NCBI RefSeq assembly: GCF_900446695.1
Contig: NZ_UAVP01000008.1
Location: 372,001-436,000 of the forward strand
Reading direction: 5' to 3'
Origin: Capnocytophaga sputigena
GTDB lineage: Bacteria > Bacteroidota > Bacteroidia > Flavobacteriales > Flavobacteriaceae
Length of the DNA stretch: 64,000 bases
The position numbers and the translations under genes are program-made. The notes below the pieces were generated by a model. The model did no database searches. It worked only from the letters and a program-made list of their open reading frames with translations, and had not been told where the DNA came from. This document shows, one piece after another, positions 1-8,687 of the stretch. Every line of letters begins with the position of its first letter. The stretch's first letter is position 1.

Positions 1-1053
1 GTGGTTGGCGTTTTAGTGCCCAATTTATCATTGTCTAATACCATTCCAGTGGTAGTTGTCGTGCTAGTACCATTGGTTACGGTGTAAATATCAGCTTTGG
101 CAACTATTGGCGTACTGCCTACTTTTACAGTCGCTGTGGCAGTTGCACAATTGTTAGGGTTCAAACGCTCACAGATGCTATACACTATCTCATAAGTACC
201 CGATTTAGTTCCCGAAGGTACAGTAATAGTACCATCGTTGTTTAATGTAGGTGTTTTAGTCGCTCCTACTACATCAGTAGTGGTGGTTACTACGGTGAGA
301 ATCACATCGATAGTAGTTGGCGTTTTAGTACCCAATTTATCATTGTCTAATACCATTCCAGTGGTAGTAGTGGTGCTAGTACCATTGGTTATAGTGTAAG
401 TATCAGCTTTAGCAACAATTGGCGTACTGCCTACTTTTACAGTCGCTGTGGCGGCTGCACAGTTGTCAGGGTTCAAACGCTCGCAGATGCTATACACTAT
501 CTCGTAAGTACCCGATTTAGTTCCCGAAGGTACAGTAACAGTACCATCGTTGTTTAATGTAGGCGTTTTAGTCGCTCTTACTACATCAGTGGTAGTGGTT
601 ACTACCGTAAGAATTACATCGGTAGTGATTGGCGTTTTAGTACCCAATTTATCGTTGTCTAATACCGTTCCAGTGGTAGTAGTGGTGCTAGTACCATTGG
701 TTACTGTGTAAGTATCGGCTTTAGCAACTATTGGCGTACTGCCTACTTTTACAGTGGCTGTGGCGGTTGCACAATTGTTAGGGTTCAAACGCTCACAGAT
801 GTTATACACTATCTCGTAAGTACCCGATTTAGTTCCCGAAGGTACAGTAACAGTACCATCGTTGTTTAAAGTAGGTGTTTTAGTAGCGCCTACTACATCA
901 GTGGTAGTGGTTACCACTGTAAGAATGACATCGGTAGTGGTTGGCGTTTTAGTGCCGAGTTTGTCGTTGTCTAATACCGTTCCAGTGGTAGTAGTGGTGC
1001 TAGTACCATTGGTTATGGTGTAAGTATCGGCTTTGGCAACTATTGGCGTACTA
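1..1053. repeat. 312-bp tandem repeats inside the adhesin gene
   Basis: The string GGCGTTTTAGT starts at 7, 319, 631 and 943, an exact 312-bp spacing (104 codons). At least three full units and one partial unit are visible and the array continues past the left edge. Units differ by scattered substitutions only, many of them synonymous. Confidence 0.95.
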
Positions 1054-4000
1054 TTTACTTTGATGACACTTGTTTTAGTTACTGTATTTCCTTGAGGGTC
1101 TTTTCCTACAAAGGTTACTGTTACTACTGATGTGTTGCACCAGTTCATTGGTTTTACAGCTGCAAAATCGTGAGTAAGCGTTGCTATACCACAAGTATCG
1201 GTAACTGTAGCCTGACCAAGCCAGTTGTTTACTGTCGTATCGATATTGGCAGCTGTACAAGTTACCGTTAAGGTTGCTGGTACTGTTAAACTTACAGTAT
1301 TGCTGATGGTAACTGTTACAGCTACTTTATCTGTTTCGCAAGTAGCATTGAAACGACTTACAGTATAAGCATCAGTAGTGGTAAGCGTTTCATTGTTATT
1401 GGTTACCAAAGTACCATTTTTATAAACTCTTACAGTAGCGGTATCAGTTGCTACTTTGGCTTTTAATTCGGCTACTGTAGCAGCAGCACAGAAAGTATAG
1501 GTTTTTCCGTTAGCTGGTTTTTCTAAAATTCTTACATTATAGTTGAAAGTTACTGTATTAGCAGCGCAGGTGAGTCCTTGTGCTACCACTTGGTAAGTAC
1601 CTGCGTGTTGTGCATCAATTGATGGTATTACCAACTGAGGGATGGTAGTAGTTAGCACATTTCCGTTAGGGAACGTCCATTGATAAGCAGTTGCTCCCAA
1701 CGAATGCAAGGTAATAGTTACTGTCTCTCCTTTGCAATAAGCCGTTTGTAATGGTGTAGCCAACACCAATTGTGGGTTGTTGAGTGGCGTGATAGGCAAT
1801 TCTTTCCAAACAGGATCGGAAGCACAAGCTGAATCGGTGATTTTCACCCAACGACTATTTTGTCCAGGGGTGAAAGTTCCTAAGTTGGTAAAGGTAACAG
1901 TACTTCCTTTAGCAGCTGTTTGGGTCTCGATAAGTGTGCCATTTTTCACATTGTACAAATCGTATTGATAAGTACCTGAACCGCCAATACCATTGATAGC
2001 TTTCACGACAATTTTACCGGTATTATCTTCACATTTGTAGCCTATATAGCCATTTCTATCGAAGTTGAGAAGCACATCATCTACACTGATAGTGAAAGTG
2101 CGTACACAACCATTGGTGCCATTGCTTGATATATAATCCACTACATCATTTTCCGAACTACTGATAGCATCTACCTTTCCTCCATACACAAAGGTATAGC
2201 TACCTTCAGAATTTTGGTTTCTCGGCAAGGAGAAATACTGGTCGGCAGAGGCAGGATTATTAGGGTCATACACTGCTTTGATATAAACAGTTCCTCCTAT
2301 TTGTCTACTAAGACCACTACTTACCGTTACATCTCCTGCATTGATACCATTAGGACGCTTGTAAAGATACACATAAATATTCCTATTTCTATTTCCTGCT
2401 TTCAACCAATCCATGGCTGGATTTCCTTTGAAAGGATACACATTCACCCTTGCACATTCAGTTCTTGTTTCAGGTGTCAATGGTTTTTCTTGATAATCTG
2501 TAGGATAAGTGAGTTGAAATTTATCATTTGCAATAGGGTTTCTCGTATTACGCAAATAAATGACTTTTCCACAAGGGTCTTCTAACTTTATTTTGTAGAT
2601 CCCTTCAGGAAGGGTAAAGTTCTTATTACGGTCATCTTGATAAGGGACTGCTAAAATATTATTAATACTTGAATTAGGATTTCTATAAGTGATAGTAACT
2701 GTTTCTCCTATCTTCAGTTTTCCTGGTTCTTCTGTATAACCTGCTGGAGCACTTTCCAAAGTTACTTTATAACCATTGACAGAATATATATTCTGAGATT
2801 TCATCTCTCTGAAAATCATCTCTATATACCCCTTCGTATTATTAGGGCTTCCAAAACACCTTGTAGCAATGGTAAATCCTGCCTGAGGTATTCGTGAATT
2901 GTAATAATCATCAAAACTTCCTGTTTTTGTAATTACCTGACCATCTACAGAAGTTAAAACGATTTCATACTCTTTACTTTTATCAAAAGGCACGCCACCA
3001 TTCAAGACGGATAAATCCTTAGTCTCATCTTGTTTGATAGAGCCTGTAGCCACCTGTATCCCTGTAGCTTTTTCTTTTACTACATAAGTGGCAGGATCGC
3101 AAAACATAGGATTGAATAGTTTTACAGACATTTTAGGAGCTGTACAAGTACCTTCAAAATTTACATTTGCCCCCATAAAACGCATATCCCCTATAAGCAT
3201 AGGATCTGCCTGATTATTACAATTATTATGTCCTTTGATACGGAAATAGAAATTTGGACGTTTAGTAGGGTCTGTTTGTAGATCTTTATAAGTGCGGTGG
3301 TGAGCCCCCAAATCGTAATAAACCATCTTTACATTATTAGCAACTGTTTTCCCCGCAGGCACTGAGAATACAGGGCGCCATTGAATATTAGGGTTATTCT
3401 TATCCCCACCATAAATGTGTTGTAAATCATAATCAGAATAAGCCGTATACTCATACAGAGCCAAAAGCTCTGGCGTGTTAAAATATTTGTACAATGGCGA
3501 ATTTGTATTTCTCCCATCATAACGAATATCTAAATAGTTGCAGTCTTTATTACCCGAAGCATCTAAAATGCTTCTATAGGGTTGATCTCTACCAAAATCA
3601 TTCGTATTTCTATTAGGTGTAGGGAAATCACGTTGTAATGTATGTATGGTAACAGGCACAGGTACAGAGGTATTACTACTAATCAAACGCGCTTTGTAAC
3701 TACCTGCTGGCATATTATAGCCTGTAAGTTTTACAAAACTTACAGCTCCCTCTTTGTCGCTTTCTGTAACGGTAAAGGTACGCGTACCGGTATAGGTTGC
3801 TGGCATCTCAACAAGCTCTACTACATAAGTCTTACCTGCTTGAGCATTTTGTATTTGGAAACGCAACTGACCTGTTGGGATACAATTGAGTGAGTTGTTA
3901 GTTGCTTGGAAGTTCAGTGTTTCATTACCAGGAGCGGCTTGCGTTACTTTCGAAAAGGTGGTTACACGAGTTTGCTCCAACGCCTTGCATATATTCTCAT

Positions 4001-4091
4001 CGCAAGTTCGAGCACTGAGTTTTGCAAAGGAAAATAAAAGTGTAAATAATACTAATAGTGATTGTAATTGTCTATACGTTTGTGATAACAT
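1..4091 (-). CDS. Giant repeat-containing secreted surface protein (SprB/adhesin-like), 3' end outside window
   Basis: Open from ATG at 4089-4091 through the left edge, so about 1363 codons are visible and the C-terminus is missing. An N-terminal signal peptide is seen (hydrophobic core about residues 9-24, likely cut after LSA at residue 27). A long non-repetitive region follows, then an Ig-like stretch near residues 775-845 (AYQWTFPNG, AGTYQVVAQG) and an HYR-like stretch near residues 934-1000 (TVTCTAANID, ATVTDTCG). From about residue 1013 onward the protein consists of 104-residue tandem repeats with motifs VLDNDKLGTKTP, GTVTVPSGTKSGTYEIVY and CERLNPNNCATATV. Such architecture is typical of Bacteroidota gliding-motility adhesins and other type IX-secreted proteins. 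The sorting C-terminus would lie outside the window, so secretion by T9SS is inferred. Paired cysteines recur once per repeat. Confidence 0.85.
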   Translation of the reverse strand, partial: MLSQTYRQLQSLLVLFTLLFSFAKLSARTCDENICKALEQTRVTTFSKVTQAAPGNETLNFQATNNSLNCIPTGQLRFQIQNAQAGKTYVVELVEMPATYTGTRTFTVTESDKEGAVSFVKLTGYNMPAGSYKARLISSNTSVPVPVTIHTLQRDFPTPNRNTNDFGRDQPYRSILDASGNKDCNYLDIRYDGRNTNSPLYKYFNTPELLALYEYTAYSDYDLQHIYGGDKNNPNIQWRPVFSVPAGKTVANNVKMVYYDLGAHHRTYKDLQTDPTKRPNFYFRIKGHNNCNNQADPMLIGDMRFMGANVNFEGTCTAPKMSVKLFNPMFCDPATYVVKEKATGIQVATGSIKQDETKDLSVLNGGVPFDKSKEYEIVLTSVDGQVITKTGSFDDYYNSRIPQAGFTIATRCFGSPNNTKGYIEMIFREMKSQNIYSVNGYKVTLESAPAGYTEEPGKLKIGETVTITYRNPNSSINNILAVPYQDDRNKNFTLPEGIYKIKLEDPCGKVIYLRNTRNPIANDKFQLTYPTDYQEKPLTPETRTECARVNVYPFKGNPAMDWLKAGNRNRNIYVYLYKRPNGINAGDVTVSSGLSRQIGGTVYIKAVYDPNNPASADQYFSLPRNQNSEGSYTFVYGGKVDAISSSENDVVDYISSNGTNGCVRTFTISVDDVLLNFDRNGYIGYKCEDNTGKIVVKAINGIGGSGTYQYDLYNVKNGTLIETQTAAKGSTVTFTNLGTFTPGQNSRWVKITDSACASDPVWKELPITPLNNPQLVLATPLQTAYCKGETVTITLHSLGATAYQWTFPNGNVLTTTIPQLVIPSIDAQHAGTYQVVAQGLTCAANTVTFNYNVRILEKPANGKTYTFCAAATVAELKAKVATDTATVRVYKNGTLVTNNNETLTTTDAYTVSRFNATCETDKVAVTVTISNTVSLTVPATLTVTCTAANIDTTVNNWLGQATVTDTCGIATLTHDFAAVKPMNWCNTSVVTVTFVGKDPQGNTVTKTSVIKVNSTPIVAKADTYTITNGTSTTTTTGTVLDNDKLGTKTPTTTDVILTVVTTTTDVVGATKTPTLNNDGTVTVPSGTKSGTYEIVYNICERLNPNNCATATATVKVGSTPIVAKADTYTVTNGTSTTTTTGTVLDNDKLGTKTPITTDVILTVVTTTTDVVRATKTPTLNNDGTVTVPSGTKSGTYEIVYSICERLNPDNCAAATATVKVGSTPIVAKADTYTITNGTSTTTTTGMVLDNDKLGTKTPTTIDVILTVVTTTTDVVGATKTPTLNNDGTITVPSGTKSGTYEIVYSICERLNPNNCATATATVKVGSTPIVAKADIYTVTNGTSTTTTTGMVLDNDKLGTKTPT

Positions 4092-4118
4092 TGAGGTATA
4101 ATTAGTGATTTTAGCGGG

Positions 4119-4126
4119 CAAAAGTA
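4119..4126 (-). promoter_or_regulatory. Likely -7 element for the adhesin gene
   Basis: On the minus strand this reads TACTTTTG, matching the Bacteroidota -7 consensus TAnnTTTG, 28 bases upstream of the ATG. No clear TTTG -33 box is seen at the usual spacing. Confidence 0.5.
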
Positions 4127-4200
4127 GAAAAAATATTTTACAGTATTATATAAATATCACGCTTTAATATTTTTTTAACACACTATCCCCTCTAACTACC

Positions 4201-5388
4201 CTATTCTCTCTTTACTTTATACCCTCTTTTTTCAAATGTTTGCACTAACTGCTGGATATGGTCGGTGCCATTGGTTTCGACTGTGATGAGCACCTCCTTA
4301 TCGCGGAAACGAGAAAGGTTCTTAAACTGATTGTGAGCGAGTTTCACAATATTTGCACCTACTTCGGCGATGATATGAGTGATTTTAGCAAGTTCCCCAG
4401 GACGGTCGGGGATGCTTACTGAGAAGTTAAAAATACGATCACGACTCACCAATCCTTTGTTTATCATTGAAGAAATCATCAGCACATCGATATTACCGCC
4501 ACTCACTACGGGCACGACATTCTTATTGCGGTCGGTGAGTTTTTTAAGGGCAGCCAAAGGCAATACCCCTGAGTTTTCAGCTATAATTTTATGTTTTTCA
4601 GCCAGTAGTAAGAAGGCCTCGGTGAGTTCGTAGTCGTCTACGGTTACTACCTCGTCTACATATTTTTTGATATACTCAAAATTGAGTTCCCCTATGCGTT
4701 TTACGGCAGTACCATCGGCAATGGTATTGGCTTCGGGCAGAGTAACGAGTTTATTTTTCTTAAGCGCTTCGGTAGCCGAGGCAGCTCCTGAGGGCTCTAC
4801 CCCTACAATTTTTATATCGGGTTTAATTTGTTTAGCGGCACAAGCAATACCCGAGATGAGTCCGCCACCACCTATAGGCACGACTATCACATCGGTTTGA
4901 GGCAATTGTTCAAGGATTTCGAGGGCAATAGTACCTTGTCCTTCAAGCACATCGGGGTCGTTGAAAGGATGGACAAACACATAACCTTCTTTTTCTTCTA
5001 ACTCTTTGGCTTTCTGATAAGCATCGTCGTATACATCGCCGTAGAGCACCACCTCAGCACCGTATTTTTTAGTAGATTGTACTTTGATAAGAGGTGTAGT
5101 TTTAGGCATTACAATCACCGCTTTGATACCCAACTCGCGGGCAGCATAGGCAACTCCTTGAGCGTGATTACCCGCCGAAGAAGCAATCACTCCGCGTTGT
5201 TTTTCCGCTTCGGTGAGTTTGAGCATTTTGTTATAAGCGCCACGAATTTTGAAAGCTCCTGTTTTTTGGAGATTTTCGGGCTTGATGTAGATGTTGTTTC
5301 CTGATTCTTCACTGAAGATAGGACTATAGATAAGAGGTGTAGGAAGGAGCACATTTTTAAGGTGCTCACGTGCTGTGGTAAAGTTCAT
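4201..5388 (-). CDS. ilvA: Threonine dehydratase (threonine ammonia-lyase), biosynthetic
   Basis: PLP enzyme deaminating threonine to 2-oxobutanoate, the first step of isoleucine synthesis. The PLP lysine motif GAFKIRGA is at about residues 44-51 (Lys47), a Gly-rich phosphate-binding loop GGGGLISG is in the middle, and a C-terminal ACT-like regulatory domain begins near PDRPGELAKI. About 395 residues is the short one-ACT form. I chose ATG at 5386-5388 (MNFTTAREH); a TTG three codons upstream is also in frame but lies in an AT-rich intergenic repeat. A CAAAGATA (minus TATCTTTG) at 5441-5448 could be its -7 box. A threonine/serine exporter pair lies 4 kb upstream on the same strand. Confidence 0.93.
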   Translation of the reverse strand: MNFTTAREHLKNVLLPTPLIYSPIFSEESGNNIYIKPENLQKTGAFKIRGAYNKMLKLTEAEKQRGVIASSAGNHAQGVAYAARELGIKAVIVMPKTTPLIKVQSTKKYGAEVVLYGDVYDDAYQKAKELEEKEGYVFVHPFNDPDVLEGQGTIALEILEQLPQTDVIVVPIGGGGLISGIACAAKQIKPDIKIVGVEPSGAASATEALKKNKLVTLPEANTIADGTAVKRIGELNFEYIKKYVDEVVTVDDYELTEAFLLLAEKHKIIAENSGVLPLAALKKLTDRNKNVVPVVSGGNIDVLMISSMINKGLVSRDRIFNFSVSIPDRPGELAKITHIIAEVGANIVKLAHNQFKNLSRFRDKEVLITVETNGTDHIQQLVQTFEKRGYKVKRE

Positions 5389-5393
5389 AATTT

Positions 5394-5430
5394 TCAATTA
5401 ACAATTGATAGTTAACAATTAACAATTAGG
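5394..5430. repeat. AACAATTAA-type AT-rich intergenic repeat
   Basis: Iterated TTAACAATT/AACAATTGATA words between ilvA and its putative promoter. The same words recur at about 9517-9562, 15249-15265, 32906-32931, 42289-42320, 42765-42838 and 55541-55634. Confidence 0.6.
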
Positions 5431-5512
5431 TTATAGGTCGCAAAGATAGTTAAAATAAATTTCAATTTACAATTACAAATGAAAAATAACCAGTGGAAAG
5501 TGATGTACAAAT

Positions 5513-6166
5513 TTAAAACTTATACGCTACTCCTGAAGAAGTGCTAAAAAGGTAAAACCTCGCTTTACTGAGATTTAAAAGCTCCTTGTTGTTATGTTCT
5601 GACACGTTGAATACACTCATAGAAAACCGTTGATCTAGAGTGAAAATCCAATGTTTGCGCTCAATGAGTATACCTGCGCCTATATGCCACATCAGTAAGC
5701 TCTTCTTAAAACGACGGCTATTAGCAAATGAAATATCATAAGTTCTATCCGAACCATTCTCGCGCCATAAATAAAATTTAGGTGAAAAACCTGTTTGCAC
5801 AAAACCTCTAATAGGCTGTTTGCCTTCATATTGTAATAATAAAGGCATATCAAAATGTACAAAACGATAGCCCGAATAAAAAGATTGTCCTTGATAAACG
5901 CCATCGAAATCTACTTCGGCAATACTGAACATTCCTTCAATTTGCAAAGTAAATCTTTCTGGTAGAGGAATCCTAATAAAACCTCCCACATTCAAATAAT
6001 TTCTAAATTTACCGAAACTCACAGATGAAGAAGGCACATTGGTAGTAACTGGTCGCATACTTTGTACCATAGTAAAAGGATAAGAAAAACGTACCCCTAT
6101 AGCTGCCTGTGAAAAACCGATTGTTACGATGCTAAAAAAAGCGATAAAAGTCAAAAAATGTTTCAT
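5513..6166 (-). CDS. Outer-membrane beta-barrel protein (porin/PorT-like family)
   Basis: 217 residues. A type I signal peptide (hydrophobic residues 4-18, FSQA cleavage site) is followed by alternating amphipathic strands such as IRIPLPERFTLQIEGMF and HWIFTLDQRFSMSVF. The protein ends in an aromatic residue (SGVAYKF), the usual terminus of outer-membrane barrels. Size and pattern fit the small OMP_b-brl_2-like barrels common in Bacteroidota. No substrate can be assigned. It lies downstream of the LRR lipoprotein gene on the same strand but is separated from it by 271 bases that include a dispersed repeat. Confidence 0.75.
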   Translation of the reverse strand: MKHFLTFIAFFSIVTIGFSQAAIGVRFSYPFTMVQSMRPVTTNVPSSSVSFGKFRNYLNVGGFIRIPLPERFTLQIEGMFSIAEVDFDGVYQGQSFYSGYRFVHFDMPLLLQYEGKQPIRGFVQTGFSPKFYLWRENGSDRTYDISFANSRRFKKSLLMWHIGAGILIERKHWIFTLDQRFSMSVFNVSEHNNKELLNLSKARFYLFSTSSGVAYKF

Positions 6167-6288
6167 ATAGTCTTGAAATTTGGTGATTTGCTAATTAATG
6201 TGGGTTCAGCGTAAGTGATTATTTAAAAATCAGTAAAATATTTTTAATCTCCCACAAAGACAGCGAGTTGGCACAGCTGGGTATGTGA

Positions 6289-6430
6289 ACACGAATTTTC
6301 ACGAAATTGGGAGCATAAAAGTCTTTATTTTTTTATTATCTCACGAATTTTCACCTGACGGTGAATTTTTTTTTGTGAATATATTATGGTATAAAGCTGT
6401 AAATCAATAGTTTGTTATATTAAACTGATG
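6289..6430. repeat. About 142-bp dispersed intergenic element, copy 1
   Basis: Nearly the same sequence recurs at 23534-23676. Shared landmarks in order are ACACGAATTTTCACGAAA, GCATAAAAGTCTTTA, TTATTATCTCACGAATTTT, a hairpin TTCACC-TGAC-GGTGAA, TTTTGTGAATATAT, ATATAAAGCT-TAAATCAAT and GTTTGTTATAT-ACTGATG. It begins 7 bases beyond the stop codon of the minus-strand LRR gene. Confidence 0.85.
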
Positions 6431-6437
6431 TTAATTA

Positions 6438-7244
6438 TTATGGTTTTGCTTGAATTTTAGCAGCAAACTCTTTCCAAAAAGGCGCAGCTTTGTATTTTTC
6501 TACTGAAGTTTTGGGCACATATACCTTTTGTAAATTAGTATCTTTGAAAGGATAATTCACTAAAGTAGGTGGGGTTACGGCATTGATAGTAACTGTTTTA
6601 AGATGTTGGCAATACCAAAAAGCGTCGTATCCTATAACTTTGATTGTAGCGGGGAGAATGACATTCTCTAACTCCGTACAACCCGAAATGCCCACAGTTT
6701 CTATTTCGGTAATGCCTGTATTTTCCAAGTTGATTTCTTTTAGATAATTCCACCCAATAGCACCAAATCCTAATACTTCTACTTTATTGAAGTGTAATTC
6801 TTCGAGATTATAAGACATTGATAACACGCTATAAGGCAGTCGTTTTATATTGGGAAGGGAGAGTTTTCTGATTTTGGTTTTGAAAAAGGCTTTATCGCCA
6901 AAAACTACTGTAGCATTGGTATTAAAAGTAACAGTACCACTGAGGCTAGCTTCTTCAAAAGCACTTTCTTCTATTTCTTTGAGGTTGTTAGGGAAAGTAA
7001 TCGATTGTAGATTTTGATGTTCTTTAAAAGCCTCTTTAGCAATAGTATTGACGCGCCTTAACTCGCTATCGGCTTGCATATCCAACTCGGTAGTATTAGG
7101 GTTTTTCCATTTGATGAGTGTACGACCATCGATTGAGATGTCGTAATCGGGGGTAGAGCGATAAGAGACTGAAGAATTATCATCGCTCTTAGAACAACTT
7201 GCCAAAGTGATAAAGACAAGAGTAAAAAGGATGAGGGGTTTCAT
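6438..7244 (-). CDS. BspA-type leucine-rich-repeat surface lipoprotein
   Basis: 268 residues. The N-terminus has a signal-peptidase-II lipobox (LASC, Cys about 17) followed by SKSDDNSS. From about residue 60 there are BspA-like LRR_5 repeats with units such as LQSITFPNNLKEIEESAF and LENVILPATIKVIGYDAF. A C-terminal VYVPKTSVEKYKAAPFW segment is typical of this family. BspA-like LRR proteins are surface-exposed and often bind host or matrix proteins; that role here is inferred. It is a clear paralog of the gene at 7790-8602, sharing the segments LIKW/LVKW, MQADS and NTIA, and is separated from it by a toxin-antitoxin pair. Confidence 0.85.
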   Translation of the reverse strand: MKPLILFTLVFITLASCSKSDDNSSVSYRSTPDYDISIDGRTLIKWKNPNTTELDMQADSELRRVNTIAKEAFKEHQNLQSITFPNNLKEIEESAFEEASLSGTVTFNTNATVVFGDKAFFKTKIRKLSLPNIKRLPYSVLSMSYNLEELHFNKVEVLGFGAIGWNYLKEINLENTGITEIETVGISGCTELENVILPATIKVIGYDAFWYCQHLKTVTINAVTPPTLVNYPFKDTNLQKVYVPKTSVEKYKAAPFWKEFAAKIQAKP

Positions 7245-7246
7245 TT

Positions 7247-7549
7247 TTAAAAATCAAATAAATCTAAACTATCCGGATTTCTACGATTGTCCCAAAAAGA
7301 AAGAATACGAATGATATTATCCTCTACTCTATAGAAAATAGAGTAATTGTAAAATACTAAAACAGAGCGAACATCTTCATAATCTTCTTCTATAGGCCAA
7401 ATATATGGATCTCTAATAAGAGACTTAGCTACTTTTTGTGCTTCAGCGTTTAGTTTAACTGAATAAGCATTACTTTTAGTTCTTTTTTTCCAATAGATAA
7501 GAATTTCTTTCAGTTCCTCCTTTGCTTTAGGAGTCCAAACTACGACCAT
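7247..7549 (-). CDS. RelE/ParE-family toxin
   Basis: 100 residues with the ParE/RelE layout: N-terminal WTPKAKEELKEI helix, a central helical hairpin, SVLVFYNYSIFYRV strands and the C-terminal RILSFWDNRRNPDSL with a basic patch. ParE-like toxins poison gyrase and RelE-like toxins cleave mRNA; the sequence alone does not decide between these. Its start overlaps the 3' end of the upstream antitoxin by 10 bases, so the two are probably translationally coupled. Only 2 bases separate its stop codon from the start of the downstream LRR lipoprotein gene, which suggests co-transcription. Confidence 0.85.
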   Translation of the reverse strand: MVVVWTPKAKEELKEILIYWKKRTKSNAYSVKLNAEAQKVAKSLIRDPYIWPIEEDYEDVRSVLVFYNYSIFYRVEDNIIRILSFWDNRRNPDSLDLFDF

Positions 7550-7710
7550 AATATCGCATCCATTTCACGTTCTACTTCTTCTTGAGGGATATGTAGTCCT
7601 GCTTTATCTTCCTCTAATCCTTTTTGTATGCTATATCTTTTAGCTTCTTTTTGTTGTTCAAAAAGAAGTGTATCTTCAGTTAGGATATCATTTATAAGTT
7701 CTGCTTCCAT
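7540..7710 (-). CDS. Antitoxin partner of the ParE-like toxin
   Basis: 56 residues starting from ATG at 7708-7710 (MEAELINDIL). A start 14 codons further upstream is possible but gives an unusual hydrophobic leader. The protein is acidic and helical with a C-terminal EEVEREMDAILWS segment, as in short ParD-like antitoxins that wrap a toxin. Its position directly upstream of, and overlapping, the toxin is the classic type II arrangement. The family is assigned from context, since antitoxins of this size carry little signature. Confidence 0.7.
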   Translation of the reverse strand: MEAELINDILTEDTLLFEQQKEAKRYSIQKGLEEDKAGLHIPQEEVEREMDAILWS

Positions 7711-7789
7711 AGTTTCTATAATTTTGTTGCAAATGTATGCAATAAAAATCAATTAGCAATGAATAAGTAACGTTATTTTAAGGCTTTAG

Positions 7790-8602
7790 TTATAACTTAT
7801 GGATTTTATCGGCTAAAGCTTTCCATTGGGAATCTCTTTTGTATATATCAATCAAATCATCGGGGGTGGCAGGCACATATACTGTGGGGTAAGGGATGCC
7901 TTGAAAAGGATTGCCTTCAAAATAAGGGGGATAAAGCGCAAGTACGGTGAGATTCTCTAAGGACGTACAATTAGCAAAAGCCTTGTCGCCTATAGGTTTG
8001 AGGTTCATTGTTACCGAGAGAACCACCCTTTTGAGGCGTTTACAGCCGGCAAAAGCCTCTGTACCTATGGCAATAGCTTCGGCTTGAGAGAGGTCTATTT
8101 GTTCAATAGCTGTACAGCCTTTAAAAGCCCCTTTGCCAATTTTGCCTGTCTTTGCAAAAGTAACATTTTTCAAAGCAGTACAATTTGCAAAAATCTCTGC
8201 CGACAACTCTTTGGTTTTAGGAAGTGTTATTGAAGTAATACGGGTATTGCTAAAAACTCTTTCACCCAACACTACATCAGAATAAGAATTGAAGACTACT
8301 GAAGTGCGGAGGTCGGTTCCAGCAAAGGCTTCGGTAGCTATTTCTTTGAGGTTATTAGAAAAAACGACCGATTGCAGTCGGCTACAACCTTTAAAGGCTT
8401 TTTCGGCAATAGTATTCACCTCACGCAAACGGCTATCAGCTTGCATATTGACCCCAGCGGTAAGGGGATTGAGCCATTTCACTAAGGTTAAGCCATTGGG
8501 ACTGAGTTGGTAGTCGGACTCAGGTACATTCACACTGTCGTCATCGCTTTTGGAACAGGCGATTAGTGTAAGCAGGAGGATCAAAAAAGTGGTATTTTTC
8601 AT
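7790..8602 (-). CDS. BspA-type leucine-rich-repeat surface lipoprotein (second paralog)
   Basis: 270 residues. Lipobox LIAC near residue 16 followed by SKSDDDS. BspA-like LRR_5 units run through the body (AFKGCSRLQSVVFSNNLKEI, AFAGCKRLKRVVLSV, AFANCTSLENLTV), with consensus A-F-x-x-C-x-x-L. The C-terminus has YPTVYVPATPDDLIDIY. It has more regular repeats than its paralog at 6438-7244, which has lost several of the cysteines. The protein is predicted to be tethered to the outer membrane. Confidence 0.87.
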   Translation of the reverse strand: MKNTTFLILLLTLIACSKSDDDSVNVPESDYQLSPNGLTLVKWLNPLTAGVNMQADSRLREVNTIAEKAFKGCSRLQSVVFSNNLKEIATEAFAGTDLRTSVVFNSYSDVVLGERVFSNTRITSITLPKTKELSAEIFANCTALKNVTFAKTGKIGKGAFKGCTAIEQIDLSQAEAIAIGTEAFAGCKRLKRVVLSVTMNLKPIGDKAFANCTSLENLTVLALYPPYFEGNPFQGIPYPTVYVPATPDDLIDIYKRDSQWKALADKIHKL

Positions 8603-8687
8603 TTTAGTTTGATTATTAGAGAGACTAGGAAAAGAATCTCGGAGAAACTTTGAAGAATCTCCGAGATTAGAATTCTCATTTTTTACT

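Noticed and set aside
1..1053. CRISPR or rRNA-type repeat array
   Set aside because: 312-bp units in one continuous reading frame; a protein repeat.
2214..2585. 123-codon plus-strand open frame opposite the adhesin gene
   Set aside because: Complementary to a continuous minus-strand coding region with clear protein character.
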